Positions 17,130 through 25,579 of a stretch of DNA of 64,000 nt are shown piece after piece. This stretch comes from Clostridium_AM sp963780135. Lineage in GTDB: Bacteria > Bacillota > Clostridia > Clostridiales > Clostridiaceae. The position numbers and the translations under genes were made by a program. The DNA lies in assembly GCA_963780135.1 (NCBI GenBank), contig CAWAAR010000003.1, forward strand, positions 2,666,001-2,730,000. Direction: 5' to 3'. The notes beneath the pieces are model-generated. The model made no database searches. It saw only the letters and a program-made list of their open reading frames with translations, and was not told the DNA's origin. How positions within the stretch are numbered: position 1 is the stretch's first letter; every line of letters begins with the position of its first letter.

Positions 17130-17561
17130 TTGAAGGGTACATATGATTTTAAATGTAATTTAGCTCAAACTTTAAATATAGTAGGAGATAAATGGACTTT
17201 ATTAGTTCTTCATAGAATTTTAAATAACAAAAATACATTTAAGGAGCTGCAGGAAGCTCTAAAACCAATACCTACTAATATTTTATCAGATAGAATAAAA
17301 CTGCTTGAAAAGAATGAATTTATAGTTGCAAAAATATATAATGAACATCCGCCAAGATATAAGTATTTACTAACAGAAAAGGGAATGGATTTTAAACATG
17401 TGTTTAACTCAATTATATTGTGGGCAAATAAACATTTAGAAGCATGTAAAAAGACAGTATGTCATGAAAAATGTGGGGAAGAAATAGAAATAAAATATTA
17501 CTGTAAGAATTGTGATGAATATGTTGATGACTTAATAATTAAGGAACTTAAAAATAAATAG
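17130..17561 (+). CDS. HxlR-family regulator with C-terminal cysteine cluster
   Basis: This winged-helix regulator of about 143 residues has the HxlR core VGDKWTLLVLHRIL and FKELQEALKPIPTNILSDRIKLLE, followed by a wing and LTEKGMDFKHV. The C-terminus adds a cluster of four to five Cys (CKKTVCHEKCGEE and YYCKNCDEY), which looks like a small zinc ribbon or thiol sensor and is longer than in standard family members. The best start is TTG 17130, which has TTAGGAG at proper distance; an ATG at 17103 overlaps the previous gene by 11 nt and lacks a site. It probably senses redox or electrophile stress and controls the thiol-redox gene before it; this is inferred from context. Confidence 0.82.
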   Translation: MKGTYDFKCNLAQTLNIVGDKWTLLVLHRILNNKNTFKELQEALKPIPTNILSDRIKLLEKNEFIVAKIYNEHPPRYKYLLTEKGMDFKHVFNSIILWANKHLEACKKTVCHEKCGEEIEIKYYCKNCDEYVDDLIIKELKNK

Positions 17562-17603
17562 CTGGTATGGTGATTATAGATAAAACTGTAGCTAAAAAAG
17601 GGA

Positions 17604-17632
17604 TTGACTTAATAAAAAAATAGATATACAAT
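17604..17632 (+). promoter_or_regulatory. Promoter of the first cobalamin riboswitch unit
   Basis: TTGACT (17604-17609), 17-bp spacer, TACAAT (17627-17632), located about 26 bp before the riboswitch begins. Confidence 0.65.
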
Positions 17633-17657
17633 TATTAATATAAAATTAAATAATAAA

Positions 17658-17805
17658 GTATTAGGTTTATTTAATAATTAAAAGGGAAAGTGGTGAAAAT
17701 CCACTACAGCCCCCGCTACTGTATACGGAGACAAGTTCTATATCCACTGGAGTTATCTGGGAAGGAAGAAGGAGGAAGACCCGTGAGTCAGGAGACCTAC
17801 CTATT
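17658..17805 (+). promoter_or_regulatory. Cobalamin riboswitch 1 (orphan)
   Basis: The core features of the adenosylcobalamin riboswitch are present: AAAGGGAAAGTGGTGAAAATCC, CAGCCCCCGCTACTGTA (first conserved core, 17707-17723), the CCACTGG box (17744-17750), CTGGGAAGG, and GAGTCAGGAGACC near the 3' end (17784-17797). It has its own promoter and is followed by two terminators but no gene before the second riboswitch, so it appears to make a short B12-responsive RNA or to be left from a deleted gene. Confidence 0.93.
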
Positions 17806-17948
17806 GCTTTTGTTGTAATCTTTCGGAGGGAAAGAAAATACATAATAACTGTTTTTTTAATACTACAATATTTTATATTTTACTTAGAAATTTATAAAAT
17901 TAGTTCTATTAAATGTAACAGAATGTGTGTTTTCATAATTTGATTATT

Positions 17949-17980
17949 AGGGACTTCGAAAGAAGTCTCTTTTATATTTT
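17949..17980 (+). terminator. Terminator of riboswitch unit 1
   Basis: The stem AGGGACTTC / GAAGTCTCT with a GAAA tetraloop is followed by TTTTATATTTT, about 145 nt after riboswitch 1. It is the probable expression platform or end of the first transcript. Confidence 0.85.
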
Positions 17981-18018
17981 ATGGTGTTAATTTAAATATA
18001 TTTAATCTTTTATTTTTT

Positions 18019-18052
18019 ACACTTACTTTTTTAGTAAGTGTACTCTTTTTTT
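18019..18052 (+). terminator. Second terminator before riboswitch 2
   Basis: The hairpin ACACTTACT (18019-18027) / AGTAAGTGT (18033-18041) is followed by ACTCTTTTTTT. It insulates the second unit from readthrough. Confidence 0.8.
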
Positions 18053-18102
18053 AGGAAAATTCACTAGAATTAAATGAAATTTATGAAGATTAAGATAAAA
18101 TA

Positions 18103-18131
18103 TTGACATCTATACACTTAATAGGTATAAT
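18103..18131 (+). promoter_or_regulatory. Promoter of the second cobalamin riboswitch
   Basis: Perfect -35 TTGACA (18103-18108), 17-bp spacer and perfect -10 TATAAT (18126-18131), 40 bp before the riboswitch. Confidence 0.85.
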
Positions 18132-18171
18132 GCAAATATATGATAAAATTTAATATTAATATTTTAAGGTG

Positions 18172-18322
18172 CTTCAAAATGGAGATAATAGGGAAAAAGG
18201 TTTGAAACCTTTACAGCCACCGCTACTGTGAGTAGGGATGAAATCTAGTGAACACTGGCATTTTGCTGGGAAGTTTAGAGAGTAAATTGATCTATGAGTC
18301 AGGAAACCTGTCTTAAAGTAAT
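18172..18322 (+). promoter_or_regulatory. Cobalamin riboswitch 2 controlling cbiQOMN
   Basis: The conserved elements ATAGGGAAAAAGGTTTGAAACC, CAGCCACCGCTACTGTGA (18214-18231), ACACTGG (18252-18258), CTGGGAAG and GAGTCAGGAAACCTG (18297-18311) identify an adenosylcobalamin riboswitch. A downstream loop with AACTTCGGTGGGAAG resembles the kissing-loop region. A terminator at 18451-18478 then precedes the cobalt transporter operon, so high B12 would stop cobalt uptake gene expression. Confidence 0.95.
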
Positions 18323-18450
18323 TAACGACAACTTCGGTGGGAAGTATGTGGTAATATTTGTTTACATAAAAGTTATATAGCTCATTATTATTAATTTCTC
18401 TATTAATAAATGCTAGTTAACATTATGTAAGTTCAATATGATGATATATT

Positions 18451-18478
18451 AGCCTGCAGGTTGCTGTAGGCTTTTTTA
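18451..18478 (+). terminator. Riboswitch 2 terminator (expression platform)
   Basis: GCCTGCAG / CTGTAGGC stem with GTTG loop (18452-18471) followed by TTTTTT, 70 nt before cbiQ. Confidence 0.88.
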
Positions 18479-18548
18479 ATTGCAAATTTTTAAGTTAATG
18501 CAATTATAAATTAAAGTATTTTACTAAAAAGCTTAAAGGAGGTGTAGG

Positions 18549-19337
18549 ATGGGACATAAACATGGTGAAGGTTTTTCAATTGATTTTTATGCTTATAATT
18601 CTAAAATCAGACATTGGAATCCTACTTTTAAAGTATTGCTCTCTGTTATCATATTAATTCTTTGCATTGCACTAGACAGTCCATACGTATCTGTTATGGT
18701 GATTATTGCAATGGCCTATATCACCATAATAAAAGGAGAGCTTCCAGTACATGAATACTTAACAATAATGACTATTCCAATAGCTTTTATTTTATTAGGT
18801 ACGTTTACTATTGCTATTGATTTTTCAAAGCATCCTCTAGGACAGTATAATTTATATCTTGGCCTTGGTTATGCATTTACTTCCAATGTAAAGCTTAAGG
18901 AAGCTGTATGTTTGATTTTAAAGGTTTTTGCAGCTATTAGTGCGCTACAGATGATGGCATTATCAACTCCATCCTCTGAGATTATTTATGTACTTCGAAA
19001 AGCACATGTACCAAAGCTTATTATAGAACTGATGAATATGATTTACCGTTATATTTTCATTTTGATAGATGTGTATACTAAAATGAAAAATTCCGCAGAA
19101 TCCCGCCAGGGATACTGTGATTTTAAAACCTCTTGCGGTACATTTGGAAATATTGCAAGTAATATGCTGATTACTTCATTAAAAAAAGCAAATTCATATT
19201 ATGATGCCATGGAGGCTAGATGTTATGATGGAGATCTGTTGTTTTTTGAAGAGGATAAAAAAGTAGAAACAATACAGATTGTTACAGCAGCAGCATTCAT
19301 AATTTTTTTGATTATACTTTGGAGCTTTACAAGATAG
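18549..19337 (+). CDS. cbiQ: Cobalt ECF transporter T component CbiQ
   Basis: This 262-residue membrane protein couples the substrate-binding part to the ATPase in the energy-coupling cobalt transporter. It has about five membrane helices and the characteristic Ala-Arg coupling motifs, visible near ESRQGYCDF and MEARCYDGD (about residues 180-222). A perfect AAAGGAGGTG ribosome binding site lies before the ATG. It is the first gene after riboswitch 2. The gene order Q-O-M-N differs from the common M-N-Q-O arrangement. Confidence 0.92.
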   Translation: MGHKHGEGFSIDFYAYNSKIRHWNPTFKVLLSVIILILCIALDSPYVSVMVIIAMAYITIIKGELPVHEYLTIMTIPIAFILLGTFTIAIDFSKHPLGQYNLYLGLGYAFTSNVKLKEAVCLILKVFAAISALQMMALSTPSSEIIYVLRKAHVPKLIIELMNMIYRYIFILIDVYTKMKNSAESRQGYCDFKTSCGTFGNIASNMLITSLKKANSYYDAMEARCYDGDLLFFEEDKKVETIQIVTAAAFIIFLIILWSFTR

Positions 19338-19349
19338 AGAGGAGCTATT

Positions 19350-20204
19350 ATGGAAAAAACAATATTAAGAGTTGAAGATTTATACTACGTTTATGGAAAT
19401 GGAAAACCTGCCTTAGATGGCATAAATGTGGATATCTATGAAGGTGAGAAAATTGCTGTTATTGGTTCCAATGGGTCTGGAAAATCTACATTTTTTTTAA
19501 ATATCAATGGTGTATTTACACCAGAACGTGGAAAAATTATTTATCAAGATACAGTGGTTAATAAAAAGAACTTAAAAGAACTTAGAAAAAATATCGGAAT
19601 TGTATTTCAGGATGCAGACAATCAAATTATTGCGTCTACAGTTATGGCAGAGGTGGGCTTTGGTCCCATGAATTTAAAACTTCCAAAAGAAGAAGTACAA
19701 AAGCGAGTTGAGGAAGCACTAGCATATATGAATATTTCTGATTTTAAGGAGCGTCCACCGCACTATTTAAGTGGTGGTGAAAAGAAGCGTGTTACCATTG
19801 CAGATATTATTGCTATGCAGTCAAAAATCGTTATTTTTGATGAGCCCACAGCAGCATTGGACCCTTTAAATGCACTGATGTTAGAAGAAGTTTTAGATAA
19901 GCTTGCTTCAGATGGAAAGACAATGCTTATTTCTACTCATGATGTAGATTTTGCATACAGATGGGCTGAAAGAGTTCTTGTATTCTGCCATGGAAAAATT
20001 ATAGCAGATGGAACACCTTTAGAAATTTTTAAAAATAGGGAGATTTTAAAACAGTCAAATCTAAAACAACCAACTATGCTGGAAGTTTATGAATTGCTTG
20101 TAGAAAAACATTTATTGGAAGATGAAAAAATCTATCCCAAAAGTACTGAAGAATTAAAGAAAATGCTTGAAAAACAGATATCTTTTCTAGGTGCTTTAGC
20201 TTAG
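19350..20204 (+). CDS. cbiO: Cobalt ECF transporter ATPase CbiO
   Basis: This 284-residue ABC ATPase drives the cobalt transporter. Walker A is GSNGSGKST (about residues 38-46), the Q-loop FQDADNQI, the signature LSGGEKKR, and Walker B IVIFDEPTAALD, followed by the switch His in STHDVDF. The length is normal for CbiO with its C-terminal extension. It starts 12 nt after cbiQ with GAGAGGAG upstream and is translated from the same riboswitch-controlled message. Confidence 0.95.
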   Translation: MEKTILRVEDLYYVYGNGKPALDGINVDIYEGEKIAVIGSNGSGKSTFFLNINGVFTPERGKIIYQDTVVNKKNLKELRKNIGIVFQDADNQIIASTVMAEVGFGPMNLKLPKEEVQKRVEEALAYMNISDFKERPPHYLSGGEKKRVTIADIIAMQSKIVIFDEPTAALDPLNALMLEEVLDKLASDGKTMLISTHDVDFAYRWAERVLVFCHGKIIADGTPLEIFKNREILKQSNLKQPTMLEVYELLVEKHLLEDEKIYPKSTEELKKMLEKQISFLGALA

Positions 20205-20244
20205 ATTAATATAAATTAAAAACAACATAAGGGGGAAAAACAAA

Positions 20245-20997
20245 ATGAATCAAAAAGAAAAGAAAATTATTACCATTGTAACAGCCTTTGCGTTAACTTT
20301 TGGAGTAGTTCCAGTAGCAAATGCAATGCACATTATGGAAGGATATCTTCCACCAAAATTTTGTATTGCATGGGGTGTTATTTGCCTCCCATTTTTAATA
20401 TTAGGTTACTTATCAATTAAGAAAACATTAGCTGAAAACCGTAAATCCATGACTATTCTTGCCATGGCAGGTGCATTTATTTTTGTACTTTCATCTTTAA
20501 AAATTCCATCAGTAACAGGAAGTTGTTCACATATGACTGGTACAGGACTTGCTGCAATTTTATTTGGACCTGCTTCAGTTAGTGTTCTTGGTATTATTGT
20601 ACTTGTTTTCCAAGCAATCTTGCTTGCACATGGCGGACTTACAACTTTAGGTGCTAATACTTTTTCTATGGCAATTGCAGGACCATTGCTTTCTTATGGA
20701 ATCTACAAATTATGTCAGAATTTGAAAATCAACAAGCATGTAGGTATTTTTCTAGCAGCATCAATTGGTGACTTATTTACTTATTGTGTAACTAGTATGG
20801 AACTTGCACTGGCATATCCTTCTCAAAGCGGTGGAGTTATGGCATCAGCAGCCAAGTTTCTTGCAGTATTTGCACCAACACAGGTTCCACTGGCAATTAT
20901 AGAAGGTATTCTTACTGTTGTTATAGTTATGGGGCTTGAAACATATGCAAAATCTGAATTAACAGGTATTGGATTTTTAAAGAGAGGTGAAAATTAG
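20245..20997 (+). CDS. cbiM: Cobalt transporter substrate-binding subunit CbiM
   Basis: This 250-residue membrane protein binds Co(II). It begins with a signal-like hydrophobic segment cleaved or exposed at NAMHIMEGYLPP; mature CbiM/NikM proteins start Met-His at the metal site, and here the MHIMEG motif is at residues 28-33. The KIPSVTGSCSHMTG loop supplies further conserved His and Ser residues. Six to seven membrane segments follow. The stop overlaps cbiN by one base. Confidence 0.95.
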   Translation: MNQKEKKIITIVTAFALTFGVVPVANAMHIMEGYLPPKFCIAWGVICLPFLILGYLSIKKTLAENRKSMTILAMAGAFIFVLSSLKIPSVTGSCSHMTGTGLAAILFGPASVSVLGIIVLVFQAILLAHGGLTTLGANTFSMAIAGPLLSYGIYKLCQNLKINKHVGIFLAASIGDLFTYCVTSMELALAYPSQSGGVMASAAKFLAVFAPTQVPLAIIEGILTVVIVMGLETYAKSELTGIGFLKRGEN

Positions 20998-21320
20998 TGG
21001 AAAAGACTAAAAAGAAAGTTATAATTTTATTAGTTATTGCTGCATTAATTGCTGCTATACCATTATTCACATTAAGAGGTGCTGAATTTGGAGGCTCTGA
21101 TGATGCAGGAAGCAAAGTGGTTTCTGAGATTACAGGGAAGGAGTACAAGCCTTGGTTTACACCTGTTATGGAAACTTGGATTGGTGGAGAATTACCAGGA
21201 GAAATTGAAAGTTTACTCTTCTGCTTACAGACAGGTATTGGAGTTGGTGTCCTAGCATTTTTCATGGGAAGATTAGTGGAGAGAAATAAAAAAGAAAATC
21301 AGCAGATTAAAAATGGATAA
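20997..21320 (+). CDS. cbiN: Cobalt transporter small subunit CbiN
   Basis: This 107-residue protein has two membrane helices (about residues 8-26 and 73-94) that enclose an external loop with GAEFGGSDD and KPWFTPVMETW, typical of CbiN, which is needed for metal insertion into CbiM. It starts at GTG, one base overlapping the cbiM TAG, with AGAGAGGTG upstream, so translation is coupled. Last gene of the operon. Confidence 0.93.
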   Translation: MEKTKKKVIILLVIAALIAAIPLFTLRGAEFGGSDDAGSKVVSEITGKEYKPWFTPVMETWIGGELPGEIESLLFCLQTGIGVGVLAFFMGRLVERNKKENQQIKNG

Positions 21321-21378
21321 TATTTTTTATGACAATAAGTAAATGATATTTTGAAAAAATCTTAGTTCTTAAAGGTTG

Positions 21379-21441
21379 AAATAAAACAATTTGAAGAAAA
21401 ATTAACTAAAGGTTATGTTGTCTTCAAATTGTTTTATTTTT
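21379..21441 (+). terminator. Terminator after cbiN
   Basis: A 19-bp stem (AAATAAAACAATTTGAAGA 21379-21397 and its complement from 21421) with a long loop is followed by TTTT. The remaining spacer to the next gene (21442-21658) is AT-rich and shows no other recognised element. Confidence 0.75.
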
Positions 21442-21658
21442 ATGAGAAAAATTGTATAGTGGTAGTTTTTATAGGAAAGTATAGATTATCAGGTAGTAAA
21501 TGTATATTTAGTGTTAATATTTTCGCAATTATTGTTATAATTAAATTAATAGGATAATTTCAATTTATATTTAAGTATAAGAATCTATTTAAGTTTTAAT
21601 AAATTAGCTTTAAGAAATGAAAGATTTATTAAGTATATTATTAGGAGAGGAGAATGTA

Positions 21659-22726
21659 ATGAATAAATCAAAAGCTTATCCAATTATGATGGCATTGTTA
21701 TCCTCAATTTTATTTGGAGCAAGTGCTCCTATAACAAAAATTCTTTTAGGTAAAATTGAGCCTATTCCTCTTGCTTCGCTTTTATACCTTGGCAGTGGAT
21801 TAGGGTTATTAATTTTTCAAACTGTTAACTCACTTATAAAAAAACAAGCTTTAAATGAAGCACCTTTGAAGAAAAAAGATTTTAGGTGGCTTCTAGGTGC
21901 AAGTATTGCAGGAGGAATTATAGCACCTATTATTCTTTTAAACAGTCTTAAAATAACGCCAGCTTCAACGGCTTCATTGTTGTTAAATTTTGAAGGGGTT
22001 GCAACTACTATAATTGCAATATTATTTTTTAAAGAAAACGCGGGAAAACAAGTTTTAAGTGCTGTAGTACTAATTGCAATTGCAAGTATTATTTTATCCT
22101 GGGATTTTAAAAATCAATGGGGAGTTTCTATGGGTTCCTTTGGAATTATACTAGCTTGTTTTTGTTGGGGAATAGATAATAATTTTACAAGGAATATTTC
22201 TGCAAAAAATCCATTTTCTATTGTTACAATAAAAGGGATTATCTCAGGTTCTTTTTCATTTGTTTTGTCCATCATACTTAAAAATCAAATGCCAAACTTA
22301 GGAATTTCAATAGTTGCTATGATTATTGGCTTTTTCTGCTATGGTTTAAGTATTGTATTATTTGTATTTGCTATGAGGGATTTAGGAAGTACAAGAACAA
22401 GTGCATTATTTGGAACTGCACCATTTATTGGAGCTATTTTATCTTTTATTTTATTAAGAGATACTCCAAGCCTTATGTTTTATATATCACTTCCTATTAT
22501 GATTATAGGAACAATACTTTTGCTAAAGGAAGAACATATACATGCTCATATTCATAAAGCTTTGCAACATGAACATAGGCATAATCATACTGATGGTCAT
22601 CATGATCATGAACATACAGTTGAACAAGTTATAATAAATGGATATCATTCACATATGCATACACATAAAGCTATAGAGCATGTCCATCCACATTCACCAG
22701 ATATTAATCATAGACATGCACATTAA
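21659..22726 (+). CDS. EamA/DMT permease with histidine-rich tail
   Basis: This protein of about 355 residues has ten membrane helices in two EamA repeats, beginning LLSSILFGASAPITKIL. The last 60-65 residues form a hydrophilic tail with over 20 His in patterns such as HAHIHKALQHEHRHNH and HDHEH, a strong metal-binding sequence. Standard EamA exporters end near 300 residues, so the tail is an addition. I place the start at ATG 21659 behind AGGAGAGGAG; an upstream in-frame ATG at 21617 lacks a site. Location just after the cobalt transporter suggests metal export or storage, but family members with His tails could also bind zinc or nickel; the substrate is not shown by the sequence. Confidence 0.85.
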   Translation: MNKSKAYPIMMALLSSILFGASAPITKILLGKIEPIPLASLLYLGSGLGLLIFQTVNSLIKKQALNEAPLKKKDFRWLLGASIAGGIIAPIILLNSLKITPASTASLLLNFEGVATTIIAILFFKENAGKQVLSAVVLIAIASIILSWDFKNQWGVSMGSFGIILACFCWGIDNNFTRNISAKNPFSIVTIKGIISGSFSFVLSIILKNQMPNLGISIVAMIIGFFCYGLSIVLFVFAMRDLGSTRTSALFGTAPFIGAILSFILLRDTPSLMFYISLPIMIIGTILLLKEEHIHAHIHKALQHEHRHNHTDGHHDHEHTVEQVIINGYHSHMHTHKAIEHVHPHSPDINHRHAH

Positions 22727-22783
22727 TTTTATAGCTTATTTATAATAAATATTTATATATGAAAATAGAAAGGAAGATGATTT

Positions 22784-23881
22784 ATGGAATTTAAATATTC
22801 GATGCCAACAAAAATATATTTTGGTGAGGATTCAGTTTTAAAGAACAAAGAAGTGTTTAGTAATATTGGCAGTAAAGCTTTAATTGTTACAGGAAGGAGT
22901 TCTGCAAAAAAGAATGGGTCATATGATGATGTTGTTAAAGCGCTTTCTGAAGAGGGAATAGAGCATATTCTTTTTGACCAAGTGGAGGAAAATCCATCTT
23001 TAGAAACTATAGAAAAGGGTAGTAATATTGGTAAAACAAATAATGTAGATTTTATTATAGGCATAGGTGGAGGATCACCTATGGATGCTTCAAAAGCTAT
23101 GGCTATTTTTATAAAAAATCCAGAAATAAATATAGATAATATCTTTTGTGGGAAACAATTTGAAAGTATTCCAGTAGTGGCTGTGGCAACAACTTCAGGA
23201 ACAGGATCAGAGGTTACTCAATATAGCATTGTAACTTCAAACAAAGAGAAGACAAAGAAAAATTTAGGACAGGCAGTATTTCCAGCAGCAGCTTTTCTTG
23301 ATAGCAAATATACTTTTGATTTATGCTACGATATAACTGTTAATACAGCTATAGATGCATTTACGCATTTAGTTGAAGGATATCTAAATTCAAATAGTAC
23401 TTATATGTCCGATATTTACGGTGAAAGAGGTTTTGAATTATTTAATTACTGTTTTAAAAAATTAATTAATAGGGAGTTAGATAATGAATTCAGAACTAAG
23501 ATAATGTTGGCATCAACATTAGGTGGAATACAAATATCTCAAAATGGAACTTCCATACCTCATGGTTTGGGTTACCCACTTACATATTTTAAGGGACTTC
23601 CTCATGGTCTAGCTAATGGAGTTTTAACAATAGAGTATTTGAAATGCTTTAAGAATAAAACAAAGGTTGAAAAAATGTTAAAAATTTTACAAATGAAAAC
23701 CTTAGAAGAATTGGAAGAAATTTTTAAAAAATTAGTTGATGTAAATATTCAAATAACTGAGGAAGAAATAATGGAGTATTCTAAGATGTTTGTTTCTAAT
23801 AAGAAAAAACTAAAAAATCATCCGGAGAAAGTAAGTTTAGAGGGTATAGTACAAATTTATAGTAAAAGCCTTTTAAAATAA
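22784..23881 (+). CDS. Iron-containing (group III) alcohol dehydrogenase
   Basis: This 365-residue NAD(P)H-dependent oxidoreductase belongs to the iron-dependent alcohol dehydrogenase family. The cofactor-binding motif GIGGGSPMDASKAMAIF is at about residues 94-110, and the metal ligands are visible in NTAIDAFTHLVEGY, SIPHGLGYPLTY and LPHGLANG. The protein is close to the usual 380 residues. It begins after GGAAGATG with 9-nt spacing. It follows the His-tailed permease at 57 nt, so the two may share a message, although a metabolic link is not evident. The exact alcohol or aldehyde substrate is unknown. Confidence 0.9.
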   Translation: MEFKYSMPTKIYFGEDSVLKNKEVFSNIGSKALIVTGRSSAKKNGSYDDVVKALSEEGIEHILFDQVEENPSLETIEKGSNIGKTNNVDFIIGIGGGSPMDASKAMAIFIKNPEINIDNIFCGKQFESIPVVAVATTSGTGSEVTQYSIVTSNKEKTKKNLGQAVFPAAAFLDSKYTFDLCYDITVNTAIDAFTHLVEGYLNSNSTYMSDIYGERGFELFNYCFKKLINRELDNEFRTKIMLASTLGGIQISQNGTSIPHGLGYPLTYFKGLPHGLANGVLTIEYLKCFKNKTKVEKMLKILQMKTLEELEEIFKKLVDVNIQITEEEIMEYSKMFVSNKKKLKNHPEKVSLEGIVQIYSKSLLK

Positions 23882-23941
23882 TCTTAAATAAAGAAAATTA
23901 GGGTATATGAACATTCTTCTTGCATTGCTATTATCTAAAAT

Positions 23942-23980
23942 GTCATGACCATCAGTTTTACAGGTGGTCATGACTAGTTT
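23942..23980. terminator. Terminator between convergent genes
   Basis: GTCATGACCA (23942-23951) pairs with TGGTCATGAC (23965-23974), followed by TAGTTTTAAAA; it serves the alcohol dehydrogenase gene and the leftward HxlR gene. Confidence 0.75.
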
Positions 23981-23985
23981 TAAAA

Positions 23986-24342
23986 TCAATCCATATATTT
24001 TTTGCCCCAAAGACAAAGTTCAGTTAAGATATTTTCTAGGGATTTTCCTCTATCTGTAGATATATATTCTACCTTGGGTGGTATTGTGGCATAAGCAGTT
24101 CTTTCAATAAGACTATCCATCTCCAGATTTTTTAATTCTTGAGATAGTATCTTGTGGCTTATATTAGGAATAGATTTTTTCAGTTCACCATATCTTATGG
24201 GATCAGTTTTCAATATGTGCCATAATATTATTGCTCTCCACTTACTTCCAATTACAGTCATGGCAAATCCTAATGAACATTTAAAATCCTTTTGCCTTTT
24301 CTTTTGATTTGGGAATTTTTCAATTGTACTTTCTTTATACAT
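23986..24342 (-). CDS. HxlR-family transcriptional regulator
   Basis: This 118-residue winged-helix protein shows the family core IGSKWRAIILWHIL, LKKSIPNISHKILSQELKNLE and YISTDRGKSLENIL. Unlike the HxlR at 17130 it has no cysteine-rich tail; a single Cys lies at the N-terminal side (CSLGFAM) and another near LCLWGKK. An AAGGATAAG ribosome binding site precedes the ATG. HxlR proteins often control a neighbouring oxidoreductase gene, so the convergent alcohol dehydrogenase is a possible but unproven target. Confidence 0.88.
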   Translation of the reverse strand: MYKESTIEKFPNQKKRQKDFKCSLGFAMTVIGSKWRAIILWHILKTDPIRYGELKKSIPNISHKILSQELKNLEMDSLIERTAYATIPPKVEYISTDRGKSLENILTELCLWGKKYMD

Positions 24343-24349
24343 ATCTTAT

Positions 24350-24484
24350 CCTTCTTTCCAAACAGTAAGTACCTGAGTGAACTACCACCACTTATAGAAG
24401 AGGGTGGCTTCGTGGTCAATACTACCACTGTAGCAAGTTTACCCACGCTCTAAAGGTTGAACCAACCTCAGTGTATTACCAAAA
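24350..24484 (-). ncRNA. Candidate omega/reRNA and right end of the IS605-type element
   Basis: Downstream of tnpB on the minus strand lies GC-richer structured sequence with paired segments around CCACCACTTATAGAAGAGGGTGG (24385-24407) and CGTGGT. In this family the tnpB 3' end and right end produce the guide RNA, so position supports the call; the guide boundary was not determined. Confidence 0.5.
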
Positions 24485-25570
24485 TTATATGGCTAATTTC
24501 AGCAAGTTCTTACTAGCGTTTATATCTCTATCATGTTGTGTGCCGCATTGTGGACATATCCATTCTCTAAGTGCTAGATTTTTTACTTCTATATTCTTAT
24601 ACCCACATTCTGAACATAGTTGAGAACTAGCATAATTACTAGGTGCTATTATTATTTTTCTACCATACCACTTTGCTTTGTATTCTAACATCCTCCTGAA
24701 TTCACTCCAACTAGCTTCGCTTATTGCTTTAGCTAATTTATGATTTTGTTGCATATTCTTAACTTTTAAGTCCTCAATTACTATAGATTGGTTTTCTCTA
24801 ATTAGTTTTATTGACAACTTATGCAAGAAATCTGCTCTTTGGTTTGCTATTCTTTCATGTAATTTAGCTACTTTTAACCTTGCTTTTTTTCTGCTGTTAC
24901 TTCCATTTTGTTTTCTTGATAAATCCTTTTGAAGTTTAATAAGCCTTTTTTCTGATTTTCTAAGATGTTTTGGATTAGGTTCTCTATATCCATCCGAACA
25001 TATAGCAAATTCTTTGAGTCCAACATCTACACCTATTTTTTTATCTGTTTTAGGTAGTTGAATATTCTCAGTATCGACTAATATGGATATATAATATTTA
25101 CCACTAGGTACTTCAGATACAGTACAACTTTTAATTGATCCTGTGAATTGCCTATGTTGTTTCACTTTAATCATTGATTTTAGTTTAGGAACTTTTATAT
25201 ATCCATTTTCTAGGGATACAGTACCATTTTGATTATTAGTTGTATAACTATTAGTATTATTTTTCTTCTTGAACTTAGGAAATCCAATTGACTTATCTCT
25301 AAAGAAGTTTTTATAAGCCTTACTTAGATTTATTTGAGCATTAGCAAGTGCTAAACTGTCAACTTCTTTTAGCCATTCAAATTCTTTTTTATATTGTGCA
25401 GGTGTAGGATACTTAATTTGCTTAATATCTAAGTTTTTATTTTCATTATAAGATTTAATCCTATCTGCTAACATTTTATTATAGATAAACCTAGTACAGC
25501 CAAATGTTTTAGCTAAATATATTTGTTGTTCTTGATTTGGATAAATCCTATATTTATAAGCCTTTAACAT
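24485..25570 (-). CDS. tnpB: TnpB RNA-guided nuclease of an IS605-type element
   Basis: This 361-residue protein is a full-length TnpB. The N-terminal helix-turn-helix-like region (MLKAYKYRIYPNQEQ) is followed by the RuvC-like catalytic residues in KIGVDVGLKEFAICSDG (Asp), VIEDLKVKNM (Glu) and DRDINASKN (Asp), and by a zinc ribbon SQLCSECGY ... CPQCGTQHD. All key residues are present, so the enzyme may be active as an RNA-guided DNA endonuclease. It starts at ATG 25570 after GAGGTGAGGAG. The partner tnpA is broken, leaving a stranded nuclease. Confidence 0.92.
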   Translation of the reverse strand: MLKAYKYRIYPNQEQQIYLAKTFGCTRFIYNKMLADRIKSYNENKNLDIKQIKYPTPAQYKKEFEWLKEVDSLALANAQINLSKAYKNFFRDKSIGFPKFKKKNNTNSYTTNNQNGTVSLENGYIKVPKLKSMIKVKQHRQFTGSIKSCTVSEVPSGKYYISILVDTENIQLPKTDKKIGVDVGLKEFAICSDGYREPNPKHLRKSEKRLIKLQKDLSRKQNGSNSRKKARLKVAKLHERIANQRADFLHKLSIKLIRENQSIVIEDLKVKNMQQNHKLAKAISEASWSEFRRMLEYKAKWYGRKIIIAPSNYASSQLCSECGYKNIEVKNLALREWICPQCGTQHDRDINASKNLLKLAI

Positions 25571-25579
25571 CTCCTCACC

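Noticed and set aside
17563..17625. Short frame MVIIDKTVAKKGIDLIKK before riboswitch 1
   Set aside because: It overlaps the promoter of the riboswitch unit and has no ribosome binding site.
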